NCBI GenBank assembly: GCA_016699735.1 | Contig: CP065008.1 | Span: 2,635,001 to 2,699,000 of the forward strand | Direction: 5' to 3' | Length of the DNA stretch: 64,000 bases | DNA from: Alphaproteobacteria bacterium | GTDB lineage: Bacteria; Pseudomonadota; Alphaproteobacteria; Micavibrionales; Micavibrionaceae | In this document: piece by piece, positions 52,319-60,628 of the stretch | Numbering within the stretch: position 1 is the stretch's first letter | How the letters are laid out: each line of letters begins with the position of its first letter | The notes under the pieces: model-generated | What the model was told of the DNA's origin: nothing | Databases searched by the model: none | Seen by the model: the letters and a program-made list of their open reading frames with translations, nothing else | Position numbers and translations under genes: made by a program

Positions 52319-53132
52319 TAGAAACTGCTGCCCTTTTTCGCAGCTTCGCGATCCATAAGCAGGTGGCTAAAAAAGTGCCCATGACAGTCAGAACGGTCAA
52401 AACATCGGGAAGACCGATGTAAACTGTGCCGACGATACTGAACAGGAGAATGACCAGCGTCGTAATCACATAGGGATTGAGCGGCAGCCACGTCTTTAAA
52501 AACAACTGCAGGGCCGTGAACAGAACCAGAATCAAACCTTTCCGCACGAAACTGGATTCGTGGAACTTGACGATCTGCAGACAAAGCAAAAAGGACAAAA
52601 ACGAAAGCGTCAGAAAATACCAGTAAAACCGGATCAAAAACAAACCCAGCCCGAACAGCCCGAGAACAGGATCATACACCTCCTGAAACCCCTCCCCCGC
52701 ATAACCGGACCGCGAATATTTCATGACCGGCCTGATCTCATGCGCCCACGACTTGGGATCGGGATTGAACTTGAAAAGTGCGGGTAAAGGGTAAACCGTT
52801 TTCCACATGAAGACCCAGCAATAGCTTGGACGCGGACAATAGGTCACCGCCTTCATGCGCGTCGGCGTATAGGCGATGATATGACCGGAGGGAGCCCGGA
52901 TCTGTATGCGCTCGATCGGCAGCATCTTCGTCTTGGGATGGATATACCGATACGCCCGCTCAAGTTGAAAGGGCTTCTTGCCCGCCGCCTGTTCGAGGCT
53001 GCCGATAGTCAGAATATCATACTCCGTATAAGTCTCGGTAAACGGGTTATCCTGAGAGGCGCGGACCCCAAAAGAATACCCGGCCGTGAAAAGAAGAATG
53101 ACCAAAAACCCTAAAAACTTGTAAGGTGCCAT
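52302..53132 (-). CDS. Hypothetical membrane protein
   Basis: 276 residues from ATG 53132, which opens a signal-type helix (YKFLGFLVILLFTAGYSFG). The next 130 residues are periplasmic with two cysteines (TYCPRPSYCW). Three to four transmembrane helices follow (VLGLFGLGLFLIRFYWYFL, LSFLLCLQIV, LILVLFTALQLFL, TTLVILLFSIVGTVYIGL, VLTVMGTFLATCLWIA). No family is recognised. The gene overlaps miaA at the 3' side and lies 40 bases after the DUF4349 lipoprotein gene in the same direction. Confidence 0.55.
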   Translation of the reverse strand: MAPYKFLGFLVILLFTAGYSFGVRASQDNPFTETYTEYDILTIGSLEQAAGKKPFQLERAYRYIHPKTKMLPIERIQIRAPSGHIIAYTPTRMKAVTYCPRPSYCWVFMWKTVYPLPALFKFNPDPKSWAHEIRPVMKYSRSGYAGEGFQEVYDPVLGLFGLGLFLIRFYWYFLTLSFLSFLLCLQIVKFHESSFVRKGLILVLFTALQLFLKTWLPLNPYVITTLVILLFSIVGTVYIGLPDVLTVLTVMGTFLATCLWIAKLRKRAAVSIKADA

Positions 53133-53172
53133 GGCGCCTTTCCCTGAAAATCCGTAGAACCTAGGCAACAGG

Positions 53173-54105
53173 TCACAGGGTTCCGGCATCAGCTTTAACG
53201 CCCGGCGACAAATCAACCGCCTTGACGTTCTCGGGACTGATCTTCCCTTTCTTTGATCTGAACGACGAGAAAAAGCCTTTCCCCAACGAAATCCGCAACA
53301 TTTTCACAAAAGCCCACAAACCGATAAAATAGACGGGAAGCCATGGCAAAATCTCGGCGACAAAAGATATGACATCAGCAGCACTGTTAATAAATTTTGC
53401 AGATGAACGATTGAAGCTTTGTGTAAGCACATCGTAATCAATATCGAGATTTTCTTGCGAAACTTGATAAAAGATTCTGACAGAGACCATCTGGGTGATT
53501 TTCTGAAGAAATTTGAGTTTATCCCTCGCACTATCAAGAGACTGTTTGACGCGCCTGAGTTCCGACTCGATTTTGATAATATCATCGACCGTTTTGGTTT
53601 TATCGCTTTCAAGCAGCCGCGTTAAACGAGCCTCTAAAGCCTCTTGGCTTTTAAATTCAGCTTCAACATCAATATATTCGAGAGACCGATCAACCGTATT
53701 AACCGTATGAGTAAGAATCTTTCCTGAACCCTGCTCAACCGAGGAAAGAAATTCAGCTAACTTTTCGGGAGGAACAAGTGCATTGAGTTCAGCCCTGCTC
53801 CGGTCCGTATAAGTCGAATTTGTAATCTCGCATCCTATCTCCAGACACTTTTTGTAATCACTTTCATAGATACTCTTAAGACTTTCAGGTAAGGCGTCGA
53901 TACTAAAAGTATGGCTTTCTTCAATATGCCGCCCCTCCGTCTTCTGACGGCTATCACCATTATAACCCGGCGATGCTTCTGACATCCCTGGCAACGCCTG
54001 TCCCCTGCCTGAAGGAACGGGAAGCTGGCTGCTATCAGATTCTTCACTACAGGAGCAAAGCAACAAGAGGGCAAAAGAACAGAAAATCAGAGAAAAATAC
54101 CTCAT
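53173..54105 (-). CDS. DUF4349-type lipoprotein
   Basis: 310 residues from ATG 54105 (the frame extends eight codons further). Lipoprotein signal: SLIFCSFALLLLCSCSEE with a lipobox cysteine. DUF4349 is visible as VEQGSGKILTHTVNTVDRSL followed by the coiled-coil segment IESELRRVKQSLDSARDKL. A transmembrane helix lies near residues 245-270 (ILPWLPVYFIGLWAFVKML), so the protein is anchored at both ends. The cytoplasmic tail is basic. Its function is unknown. It is AT-rich relative to miaA and ilvB. Confidence 0.75.
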   Translation of the reverse strand: MRYFSLIFCSFALLLLCSCSEESDSSQLPVPSGRGQALPGMSEASPGYNGDSRQKTEGRHIEESHTFSIDALPESLKSIYESDYKKCLEIGCEITNSTYTDRSRAELNALVPPEKLAEFLSSVEQGSGKILTHTVNTVDRSLEYIDVEAEFKSQEALEARLTRLLESDKTKTVDDIIKIESELRRVKQSLDSARDKLKFLQKITQMVSVRIFYQVSQENLDIDYDVLTQSFNRSSAKFINSAADVISFVAEILPWLPVYFIGLWAFVKMLRISLGKGFFSSFRSKKGKISPENVKAVDLSPGVKADAGTL

Positions 54106-54200
54106 AAAACACCCCTCAAAAAATGCCAAGACCTAAGCAAGAAAAGTAAAAAAAACACAATTTCCTTGCACTGCACCAAATCATAAGGTACTTCTAAACG

Positions 54201-54275
54201 ATGAACAATACACTGATGAACGCTGTGGTGGTGCTTGTCCTCGTGGTCCTTGGAAAAGGGGAGCTGCGCGCTTAG
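54201..54275 (+). CDS. ilvB leader peptide (attenuation)
   Basis: A 24-codon frame starting MNNTLMNA and ending LGKGELRA. Nine consecutive Val or Leu codons fill its centre (54225-54251, GTG GTG GTG CTT GTC CTC GTG GTC CTT). A terminator hairpin follows 26 bases after the stop and ilvB starts 174 bases later. This is the layout of transcription attenuation controlled by charging of valine and leucine tRNAs, as known for enterobacterial ilvB. The ribosome-binding site is weak (AAGG at 54185). Composition alone makes a chance frame unlikely. Confidence 0.75.
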   Translation: MNNTLMNAVVVLVLVVLGKGELRA

Positions 54276-54301
54276 GCATTGGAAAACAAGCATAAACGCA
54301 G

Positions 54302-54333
54302 CGCCCCCGGAAAACCCGAAGGGGCGTTTTTTT
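54302..54333 (+). terminator. ilvB attenuator
   Basis: Stem CGCCCC/GGGGCG (54302-54307 with 54321-54326), inner CGG/CCG, then T7 (54327-54333). CTGCG (54263-54267) in the leader can pair with CGCAG (54297-54301), a candidate antiterminator arm. Confidence 0.8.
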
Positions 54334-54449
54334 ATGCCGGATTTCACAAGAAAAACCTCAACAGAGTCTCGGAAATAGGTTAGTTTACCCCCGGTTTAGA
54401 CCCCCTGTATAAAATCACGGGGAGCCGGAAACAGAAAAGGCGAAGGAAC

Positions 54450-56246
54450 ATGACGGTAACAGCAATCAAGCCGGAGCAGCCGGAAACGAAGGCAAAACCC
54501 GCTAAGGAAATGACGGGCGCGGAAATCGTCATCCAGGCGCTGATCGATCAGGGCGTGGACACCATCTTCGGTTACCCCGGCGGCGCGGTCCTGCCCATCT
54601 ACGACGCCCTGTTCCAGCAGAAAAAGATTAAACATATTCTGGTCCGGCAAGAGGGCGGCGCCCTCCACGCTGCCGAGGGCTACGCCCGCTCGACCGGAAA
54701 GGTCGGCTGCGCCCTCGTCACCTCCGGCCCCGGCGCCACCAACGCCGTCACGGGCCTGACCGACGCGCTGATGGATTCCATCCCCGTCGTCTGCATCACC
54801 GGGCAGGTTCCGACCTTCCTCATCGGCACCGACGCGTTTCAGGAGGCCGACACCACAGGCATCACCCGCGCCTGCACCAAACACAATTTCCTCGTGAAGG
54901 ACGTGAACGACCTCGCCAATGTCATGCACGAGGGCTTTCACGTTGCGCGGACAGGCCGCCCCGGCCCGGTCGTTATCGACATCCCGAAGGATATCCAGTT
55001 CGCCCCCGGCCCCTACTACACGCCGAAGAACTCGAAAATGACCCACCGCTACGCGCCGCAAACCGAACCCGACATGGACCTGATCGAACAGGCCGTCGAA
55101 ATGATGGCCTCCGCCAAACGCCCTGTTTTCTATACGGGCGGAGGCGTAATCAATTCCGGCCCCGCAGCCTCCAAGGCTTTGCGCGAACTCGTCCGCCTCA
55201 CCGGATACCCGGTCACCAGCACCCTGATGGGCCTCGGCGCCTACCCCGCCAGCGATAATCAATGGCTCGGAATGCTCGGAATGCACGGCACCTTTGAGGC
55301 CAACTGGGCGATGCACGATTGCGACGTCATGATCAACATCGGCGCCCGCTTCGATGACCGCGTCACGGGCCGCACCGATAAATTCTCCCCCGACTCCCGC
55401 AAGATCCATGTCGATATCGACCCCAGCTCGATCAACAAGAACATCCATGTCGAACTCGGCATCATCGCCGACTGCGCCAAGGCGCTCGAAGCCATGATCA
55501 AGGTCTGGAAGAAAAAAGGCTACAAATCCGACCACAAGGCGCTCGACAAATGGTGGGAACAGATCGGCCACTGGCGCGCCGTAAATTGCCTCGCCTACAA
55601 AAACGACAGCAAGATCATTAAACCCCAATACGCGCTGCAGCGCCTGCGCCACTTCCTCGCGCAGGACAAGCGTCAGCAATTCATCTCCACCGAGGTCGGC
55701 CAGCATCAGATGTGGGCCGCCCAGTTCCTGCCCTTCGATGAACCCAACCGCTGGATGACCTCCGGCGGCCTCGGCACGATGGGCTACGGCCTGCCCGCCG
55801 CCATCGGCGCCCAGATCGCCCACCCCAAGGGCTTATGCATCGACGTCGCCGGCGAAGCCTCCATCCTGATGAACATTCAGGAAATGAGCACCGCCGTCCA
55901 ATACCGCCTGCCCGTTAAAATCTTCATCCTCAACAATCAATGGATGGGCATGGTCCGCCAGTGGCAGGAGCTGCTGCACGGCGAGCGTTATTCCGAAAGC
56001 TACACCGACTCCCTCCCCGACTTCGTCAAACTGGCCGAAGCCTACGGCGGCATTGGCCTGCGCGCCGACACGCCCGACGAACTGGACGACGTGATTAAGG
56101 AAATGCTGAAGACCGATAAGGTCACCATCGTCGATGTCCGCGTGGACCAGCGGGAAAACTGCTTCCCGATGATCCCCTCCGGCAAGGCGCATAACGAGAT
56201 GATCCTCTCGCCCGACGCCGAAAAATTCGATAAGACATTGGTTTAG
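54450..56246 (+). CDS. ilvB: Acetolactate synthase, large (catalytic) subunit
   Basis: 598 residues. ThDP-dependent enzyme motifs: IFGYPGGAVLPIYDAL, RQEGGALHAAEGYARSTGK with the catalytic Glu, SGPGATNAVTGL, and the ThDP pyrophosphate-binding region near DVAGEASILMNIQE and LNNQWMGMV. The start of the mature fold is preceded by 25 Lys/Pro-rich residues. It condenses two pyruvates to acetolactate, or pyruvate with 2-ketobutyrate, the first step to valine, leucine and isoleucine. The regulatory subunit ilvN is 3.8 kb downstream instead of adjacent. Confidence 0.95.
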   Translation: MTVTAIKPEQPETKAKPAKEMTGAEIVIQALIDQGVDTIFGYPGGAVLPIYDALFQQKKIKHILVRQEGGALHAAEGYARSTGKVGCALVTSGPGATNAVTGLTDALMDSIPVVCITGQVPTFLIGTDAFQEADTTGITRACTKHNFLVKDVNDLANVMHEGFHVARTGRPGPVVIDIPKDIQFAPGPYYTPKNSKMTHRYAPQTEPDMDLIEQAVEMMASAKRPVFYTGGGVINSGPAASKALRELVRLTGYPVTSTLMGLGAYPASDNQWLGMLGMHGTFEANWAMHDCDVMINIGARFDDRVTGRTDKFSPDSRKIHVDIDPSSINKNIHVELGIIADCAKALEAMIKVWKKKGYKSDHKALDKWWEQIGHWRAVNCLAYKNDSKIIKPQYALQRLRHFLAQDKRQQFISTEVGQHQMWAAQFLPFDEPNRWMTSGGLGTMGYGLPAAIGAQIAHPKGLCIDVAGEASILMNIQEMSTAVQYRLPVKIFILNNQWMGMVRQWQELLHGERYSESYTDSLPDFVKLAEAYGGIGLRADTPDELDDVIKEMLKTDKVTIVDVRVDQRENCFPMIPSGKAHNEMILSPDAEKFDKTLV

Positions 56247-56252
56247 AAGAGC

Positions 56253-56281
56253 TTAGCAGATTGAAGCTTTTGTGGTACAAT
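56253..56281 (+). promoter_or_regulatory. Candidate promoter after ilvB
   Basis: TTAGCA (56253-56258), a 17-base spacer and TACAAT (56276-56281). It would start a transcript near 56288, at the left base of the hairpin at 56285-56348. Confidence 0.4.
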
Positions 56282-56284
56282 AGA

Positions 56285-56348
56285 GTCAAGGGCGGGCTGC
56301 TAGAAATTAGGAGTTTGGACCTCCAGTTCTAGCAGTCCCCAGCTTGAC
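56285..56348 (+). repeat. Long imperfect hairpin, possible small RNA
   Basis: GTCAAG (56285-56290) pairs with CTTGAC (56343-56348), and CTGCTAGAA (56297-56305) pairs with TTCTAGCAG (56326-56334). A short GGAG/CTCC pair lies in the tip. No T-run follows, so it is not a standard terminator. The tip contains ACCTCC, complementary to a Shine-Dalgarno sequence. It may be a small RNA or the end of an inserted element. Confidence 0.5.
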
Positions 56349-56393
56349 CAAACGGTCCTTTCAATCCCTTTTGGAAGGGGAAAAAAATCCTAA

Positions 56394-56957
56394 TTAAGTA
56401 GTCGAAGCCATAGCTTTGACTACACTTGCAATTTTATTGGCCTCCGTCTCTGTAAGATCATACGGTAAGCCTTGAATGTGGATAGTTAAGTCCGCTCGTA
56501 TAGGAATTGGCAAAATACTATTTGCCATAGAACCCGTAACAACCGGCGCTATGTGATGAACAGTTTCTTGCGTTTTATTTCCTGAGACTTGGCCCTTACC
56601 CGTAGCTGCTTTATCAGTAACTAACTTGCGCTCACGAGTTTGCATATTCGGCTTAAAAGCAAGGGGATTGGACAGATAACTGGTAAAGTCATCCAAAGCC
56701 GATTTCACTCTACTTTTATATGTAGCAAGACTTTCTGGCGTATAGTCTTTTCCATGTAAATTAGCAAACCGACTAACAACTTCATCAAGGTTGAGTGTCG
56801 TTACATCCTGGGCTTCATTATCATCCAGAATCCCCAAAACCTTACCTAAAGCGGCTTTCCGTGCACGAGCAGTCGTTGGACTCGTCAATCCTTTTTGTGC
56901 AAGGTACTCCAAAAATTCCAGTGCCGCCTCGCGGCTTTTCTTGTTTGTCATACTCAT
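56394..56957 (-). CDS. Orphan integrase-type SAM-like (core-binding) domain protein
   Basis: 187 residues. Residues 8-100 (REAALEFLEYLAQKGLTSPT, TLNLDEVVSRFANLHG, YTPESLATYKSRVKSALDDF) look like the N-terminal core-binding domain of tyrosine recombinases. The catalytic R-H-R-Y domain is missing. The end carries LPIPIRADLTIHIQGLP followed by DLTETEANKIASVVKAMA, a C-terminal motif seen in unrelated regulator-like proteins. It could be a DNA-binding regulator built from an integrase arm. The gene is AT-rich, has its own promoter and lies inside the ilvB-ilvN gap. Confidence 0.55.
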   Translation of the reverse strand: MSMTNKKSREAALEFLEYLAQKGLTSPTTARARKAALGKVLGILDDNEAQDVTTLNLDEVVSRFANLHGKDYTPESLATYKSRVKSALDDFTSYLSNPLAFKPNMQTRERKLVTDKAATGKGQVSGNKTQETVHHIAPVVTGSMANSILPIPIRADLTIHIQGLPYDLTETEANKIASVVKAMASTT

Positions 56958-56978
56958 ATCCTTTGTTTATTTTGTCCG

Positions 56979-57007
56979 ATTGTACGTGTTTAATGTCCAA
57001 TTTTCAA
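56979..57007 (-). promoter_or_regulatory. Promoter with flanking direct repeats
   Basis: On the minus strand TTGAAA (57007-57002), a 17-base spacer and TACAAT (56984-56979). Two TGTCC units (56973-56977 and 56994-56998 on plus), about 21 bases or two helical turns apart, overlap it and could be an operator for autoregulation. Confidence 0.6.
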
Positions 57008-57211
57008 GAAAAATTTTATTTTTAACATTTTTTGGTGTTATTGAAAATTTGTTGATGCTGCTGTATTTAAAAAAATCTTCAGAAAGACGACGATATAAAA
57101 TGAAGCGTCTAAAAGCTCATTAACATATTAACAAACAAAAAGTTAGACAAACCCGATTTTTCGCGCTATCATTACTCCCTAAGCCTGAACCACTGCTGAA
57201 TGCGGGAAAAA

Positions 57212-57370
57212 ATGGCACCAACAGAAGAAAATTTCGATGTCGCAGCCTTCATGGACCGCGTTCGGGCGGCCCAGCAGGATCGCGGCGTTCTTTTGCGCGG
57301 CGAAGCCCGCATCGCGCCGGAAGCAAGAGAGCAAATAAGCGCCGCTGTCGGAATACAGTTTGAACAATAA
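57212..57370 (+). CDS. Small protein of 52 residues
   Basis: MAPTEENFDVAAFMDRVR at the start, then an acidic and Ala/Arg-rich part ending VGIQFEQ. An in-frame ATG at 57200 would add four residues. GC content and codon use match the chromosome, unlike the AT-rich 250 bases upstream. It ends 15 bases before the next gene in the same direction, which suggests an operon. No family is recognised. Confidence 0.45.
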   Translation: MAPTEENFDVAAFMDRVRAAQQDRGVLLRGEARIAPEAREQISAAVGIQFEQ

Positions 57371-57385
57371 ACCGGACACACCATA

Positions 57386-57928
57386 ATGGGCCGGAACGAA
57401 AAAACCTTATCCGGCGGATTTAACAGAGCATCCCTGCAAGAGGCTCTCGCGGGCCTGATGGTTCGGTTCCAACTCATGTGCGACCGCAACAAGATCGAAA
57501 TCCCCAAGGGCGCCTACCCCCACATTGCCCGCCAGCTTTTGATCGAACTCCAGAGAAATATGAAGGCCTTCGGCACCGACAAGGATGTCGCGCCCCTCAC
57601 CCTCTATCAGGGCAGCACCTTTGCAGACATCAAGGAAAACGCTGAATTCGAATCCTTGCGCGTCGAAGCCGGAATCGGCCTCATCAACCTCGCCGCCGCC
57701 AAATACCCCAGCAACCCCCTCGGCTTCGTCAACGAGGTCATGGAGACGACGGCAACCCTGCAATCCGACGAAAAATACGCCGAACTGCCCCCCAGCGTTT
57801 TCCGCTACGCGGCCATTAACCACCGCAAGGATCCGCATGAATTCCTTGAAGGAATCAAATCCGGCGACATCAAAATGCCCCAGTGGGACATTCCGGCGGC
57901 ATCCGCAGAAGACGATCAGGCCGCCTGA
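57386..57928 (+). CDS. Hypothetical cytoplasmic protein
   Basis: 180 residues, soluble and mostly helical, with blocks such as QEALAGLMVRFQLMCDRNK, GAYPHIARQLLIELQRNM and FRYAAINHRKDPHEFLEG. No enzymatic signature or DNA-binding motif is recognised. The acidic C-terminus (ASAEDDQAA) is probably flexible. It pairs with the 52-residue gene upstream and converges with kup (26-base gap). It belongs to the 3.8-kb segment separating ilvB from ilvN. Confidence 0.55.
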   Translation: MGRNEKTLSGGFNRASLQEALAGLMVRFQLMCDRNKIEIPKGAYPHIARQLLIELQRNMKAFGTDKDVAPLTLYQGSTFADIKENAEFESLRVEAGIGLINLAAAKYPSNPLGFVNEVMETTATLQSDEKYAELPPSVFRYAAINHRKDPHEFLEGIKSGDIKMPQWDIPAASAEDDQAA

Positions 57929-57954
57929 AAAAATAACTTTAGCTCAAGACAGAA

Positions 57955-59907
57955 TCAGATGGGCATCTGGATGCCGATTTCCACCACGCGGTTGGACGGC
58001 AGACGGTAAAAATCCGTCGGCGTCGCCGCGGCCTTGGCCATATTGATGAAAATCTGCTCCTGCCAGACCGGCAAGCCCCGCCGCGGATCGGCGATCAGAC
58101 TCCGGTGCCCCACGAAATACGAAAGCCCCTCGAAATCGATAATGGCGCCCTTGCTGACCGCCAGAACCAGCGCCCGCGGAATATCGGGGCTCTCCATAAA
58201 ACCATAATGCACATAGACTTTCGTAACCGAAGAAGTCACATGGACCACGGTAACCCGCTGCTCGTCCGGCACCTTGGGAAACTGCGAGAACATCACCGCC
58301 ACGATGATATTATGCTTATGAAAAACCTTGTTGTGCTTGAGGTTCTTAATCAGCGCCAGCGGCGCATACGAGGGCTCACGGGTCAGGAACACCGCCGTCC
58401 CCTCCACGGTAATCGGCGGATTGCGCTCAAGATTCTCAAGCAAATCCGTGAGTTGGAACGACATCCGCCGCACCCGCTTACGCAGATAGCGCGTCCCCCG
58501 CACCCACGTCGCCATGGACAGAACGACATACCCGGCAATCATCAGCGGCAGGAAGCCACCCTGAAACAGCTTGACGATATTCGACAGCCAGAACATCCCC
58601 TCGATGAACAGAAAGAAGCAAAGGTAAGGAAGAATCTGCTTGCTCGACTTGCCCAGAACCTTCCACAGCACATAAGACGAAAGCATCGTCGTAATAAGCA
58701 TATCGCCGGTCACCGCAATCCCGTAAGCCGCAGCCATCTTCTCGGAACTCCCGAAAATAAAGCACAGCAGGATGATGATATAAAACAGCCAGCGGTTGAT
58801 TTGCGGCATATAAATCTGCCCGCGGTGATCCGCCGAGGTATGCCGAATCTCAAGCCACGGCAGCAATCCCATCTGAACGGCCTGCCGGGCGATGGAAAAG
58901 GCGCCGGTAATCACCGCCTGACTGGCGATGATCGTGGCCATGGTCGCCAATATAACGACCGGGAACAACAAAAACGCGGGAAACATCTCGAAAAACGGGC
59001 TTTCGGGAACCCGGTCCTCCGACAAAACCATCGCCCCCTGCCCGAGGTAATTCATGATAAGACAGGGAAAAACGAACCGCAGCCACGCAAAGGCAATCGG
59101 CTTGCGCCCGAAATGCCCCAGGTCGGTATAGAGCGCCTCCGCCCCGGTCACCGCCAGAAACACGGCGCCCAACACCAGAAACCCGATATCAAGATGCGAC
59201 AGAAGAAACTCGATCCCGTAAAAGGGAATGAACGACAACAGCACCGAAGGCGCATGGAAAATCCAGTAAAGCCCCATCAGCGCCATCGTGGCGAACCAGA
59301 CGGCCGTAATCGGCCCAAAATATTTGGAAACCGCCTCCGTCCCGTATTTCTGCGCATAACACAACCCCAGCAGGATCACGACGACGATGGGCAGAACATA
59401 GGACTCGAAATGCGGGTTGATGACCTTCAACCCCTCGACGGCCGACATGACCGAGATCGCCGGAGTGATACAGGCATCGCCGAAGAACAACCCCGCCCCG
59501 ATCAACCCGGCAGAAAAAATCAACGAACGCCAGATCCCCTCGGATTTTTTCGCCAGAGCCATCAGCGAAAGGATGCCCCCCTCCCCGTGGTTATCCACCT
59601 TCAGGAGCGTAAGGACATACTTGACCGTGACAATAAGGATGAGCGCCCAGATAATGAGCGAGAGCAGCCCGTAAATATCGCTGGGATTCAAATGCCCATC
59701 GACAACCGCCAGCTTGGAGGCCTCGCGGAACGCATAAAGCGGGCTGGTCCCGATATCGCCGTAAACGACCCCGATACACCCCAGCACAAGGAGCCTGAAC
59801 TCCCTTTTTTCTTTGGCCGCAGCAGCGGGATCGTGCCCCGCCTCGTCAGCGGCATTAGTCTCTACACTTTGCAAACAGAACGCTCCGTGAAAATCCAGAG
59901 GGCGCAC
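57955..59907 (-). CDS. kup: Kup-family potassium uptake protein
   Basis: 650 residues with about twelve transmembrane helices and a C-terminal cytoplasmic domain. Family signatures: VYGDIGTSPLYAFREA near residue 45, and helices such as VLPIVVVILLGLCYAQKYG and FGDACITPAISVMSAVEGL. The C-terminal VFLTREPSYAPLALIKNLKHNK region is characteristic. It imports K+ with protons. The N-terminal 35 residues are variable; a GTG near residue 15 could be an alternative start. It runs opposite to ilvB and ilvN and lies between them. Confidence 0.93.
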   Translation of the reverse strand: MRPLDFHGAFCLQSVETNAADEAGHDPAAAAKEKREFRLLVLGCIGVVYGDIGTSPLYAFREASKLAVVDGHLNPSDIYGLLSLIIWALILIVTVKYVLTLLKVDNHGEGGILSLMALAKKSEGIWRSLIFSAGLIGAGLFFGDACITPAISVMSAVEGLKVINPHFESYVLPIVVVILLGLCYAQKYGTEAVSKYFGPITAVWFATMALMGLYWIFHAPSVLLSFIPFYGIEFLLSHLDIGFLVLGAVFLAVTGAEALYTDLGHFGRKPIAFAWLRFVFPCLIMNYLGQGAMVLSEDRVPESPFFEMFPAFLLFPVVILATMATIIASQAVITGAFSIARQAVQMGLLPWLEIRHTSADHRGQIYMPQINRWLFYIIILLCFIFGSSEKMAAAYGIAVTGDMLITTMLSSYVLWKVLGKSSKQILPYLCFFLFIEGMFWLSNIVKLFQGGFLPLMIAGYVVLSMATWVRGTRYLRKRVRRMSFQLTDLLENLERNPPITVEGTAVFLTREPSYAPLALIKNLKHNKVFHKHNIIVAVMFSQFPKVPDEQRVTVVHVTSSVTKVYVHYGFMESPDIPRALVLAVSKGAIIDFEGLSYFVGHRSLIADPRRGLPVWQEQIFINMAKAAATPTDFYRLPSNRVVEIGIQMPI

Positions 59908-60018
59908 TTTACGTCAAAAATATGGCCATTGCAAATCGCCCCTCGAAACGTAGGAAAAACAAGCCTTAAGCCCGAATTGGCCCTTTCAATGACGGCCTGA
60001 TTCTGCTAAATCTGGCCC

Positions 60019-60594
60019 ATGGCAAAAAACAGCACCCAGCGCAAAGATAAGAGCAGCAAGAGCGTCTACGGACCCGGCCCGAAGGAGGCAGCCGTAGAAT
60101 CGCACACGCTTTCGATTCTGGTGAATAACGAACCTGGCGTCCTCGCCCGTGTCATCGGCCTGTTTTCCGGCCGCGGCTATAATATCGAAAGCCTCACCGT
60201 CGCGGAAACGGATCACGCGGCGCATCTTTCCCGCATTACGATTGTCTGCAAGGGAACGCCCCACGTCATTGAACAGATCAAATCCCAACTGGGGCGACTC
60301 GTTCCGGTTCTCAAGGTCTCCGATCTCACGATTGAAACACCTTTCGTCTCCCGCGAACTCGCGCTGGTCAAGGTCGTCTGTAAGGGGGAAAAACGAATCG
60401 AAGCGTTGCGAATAGGAGACATCTTCCGCGCAAGAGCCGTGGACAGCACCCTCGAATCCTTCGTCTTCGAACTCACCGGGGCTGCCGACAAGATCAACGC
60501 CTTCATCGAACTGATGCGCCCCCTGGGTCTGGCCGACGTAAGCCGCACGGGCGTCGCCGCCATCTCCCGCGGCAAGGACGTCATCGGCGCGTAG
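60019..60594 (+). CDS. ilvN: Acetolactate synthase, small (regulatory) subunit
   Basis: 191 residues. The ACT domain is clear: HTLSILVNNEPGVLARVIGL, FSGRGYNIESLTVAETDH and LSRITIVCKG, where valine binds for feedback inhibition. The C-terminal IlvN domain (ELALVKVVCKGEKRIEALRI) activates IlvB. The N-terminal 33 residues are a Lys/Ser-rich extension not usual in the family. It is isolated from ilvB by a 3.8-kb insertion and from ilvC by a membrane-protein gene. Hairpin element copy 3 begins 34 bases after its stop. Confidence 0.93.
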   Translation: MAKNSTQRKDKSSKSVYGPGPKEAAVESHTLSILVNNEPGVLARVIGLFSGRGYNIESLTVAETDHAAHLSRITIVCKGTPHVIEQIKSQLGRLVPVLKVSDLTIETPFVSRELALVKVVCKGEKRIEALRIGDIFRARAVDSTLESFVFELTGAADKINAFIELMRPLGLADVSRTGVAAISRGKDVIGA

Positions 60595-60628
60595 TGTCTT
60601 CGCCGACCTTTAGAAACTCTCTGTAATT

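Noticed and set aside
52309..53200. Shared GGCATCAGCTTT near the 3' ends of two neighbouring genes
   Set aside because: A 12-base match in opposite coding contexts without further similarity; too short to be a repeat.
54396..55823. Minus-strand frame of 475 codons
   Set aside because: Antisense to ilvB; Gly/Ala/Val-rich translation without any motif.
56355..56390. Hairpin CCCTT/AAGGG followed by A-run as a terminator
   Set aside because: The run is A on the plus strand and lies on the wrong side for a minus-strand terminator, so it fits neither direction.
58105..60000. Plus-strand frame of 631 codons
   Set aside because: Antisense to kup, whose motifs and length are unambiguous; the translation is Arg/His/Pro-rich with no fold, typical of a shadow frame in GC-rich DNA.
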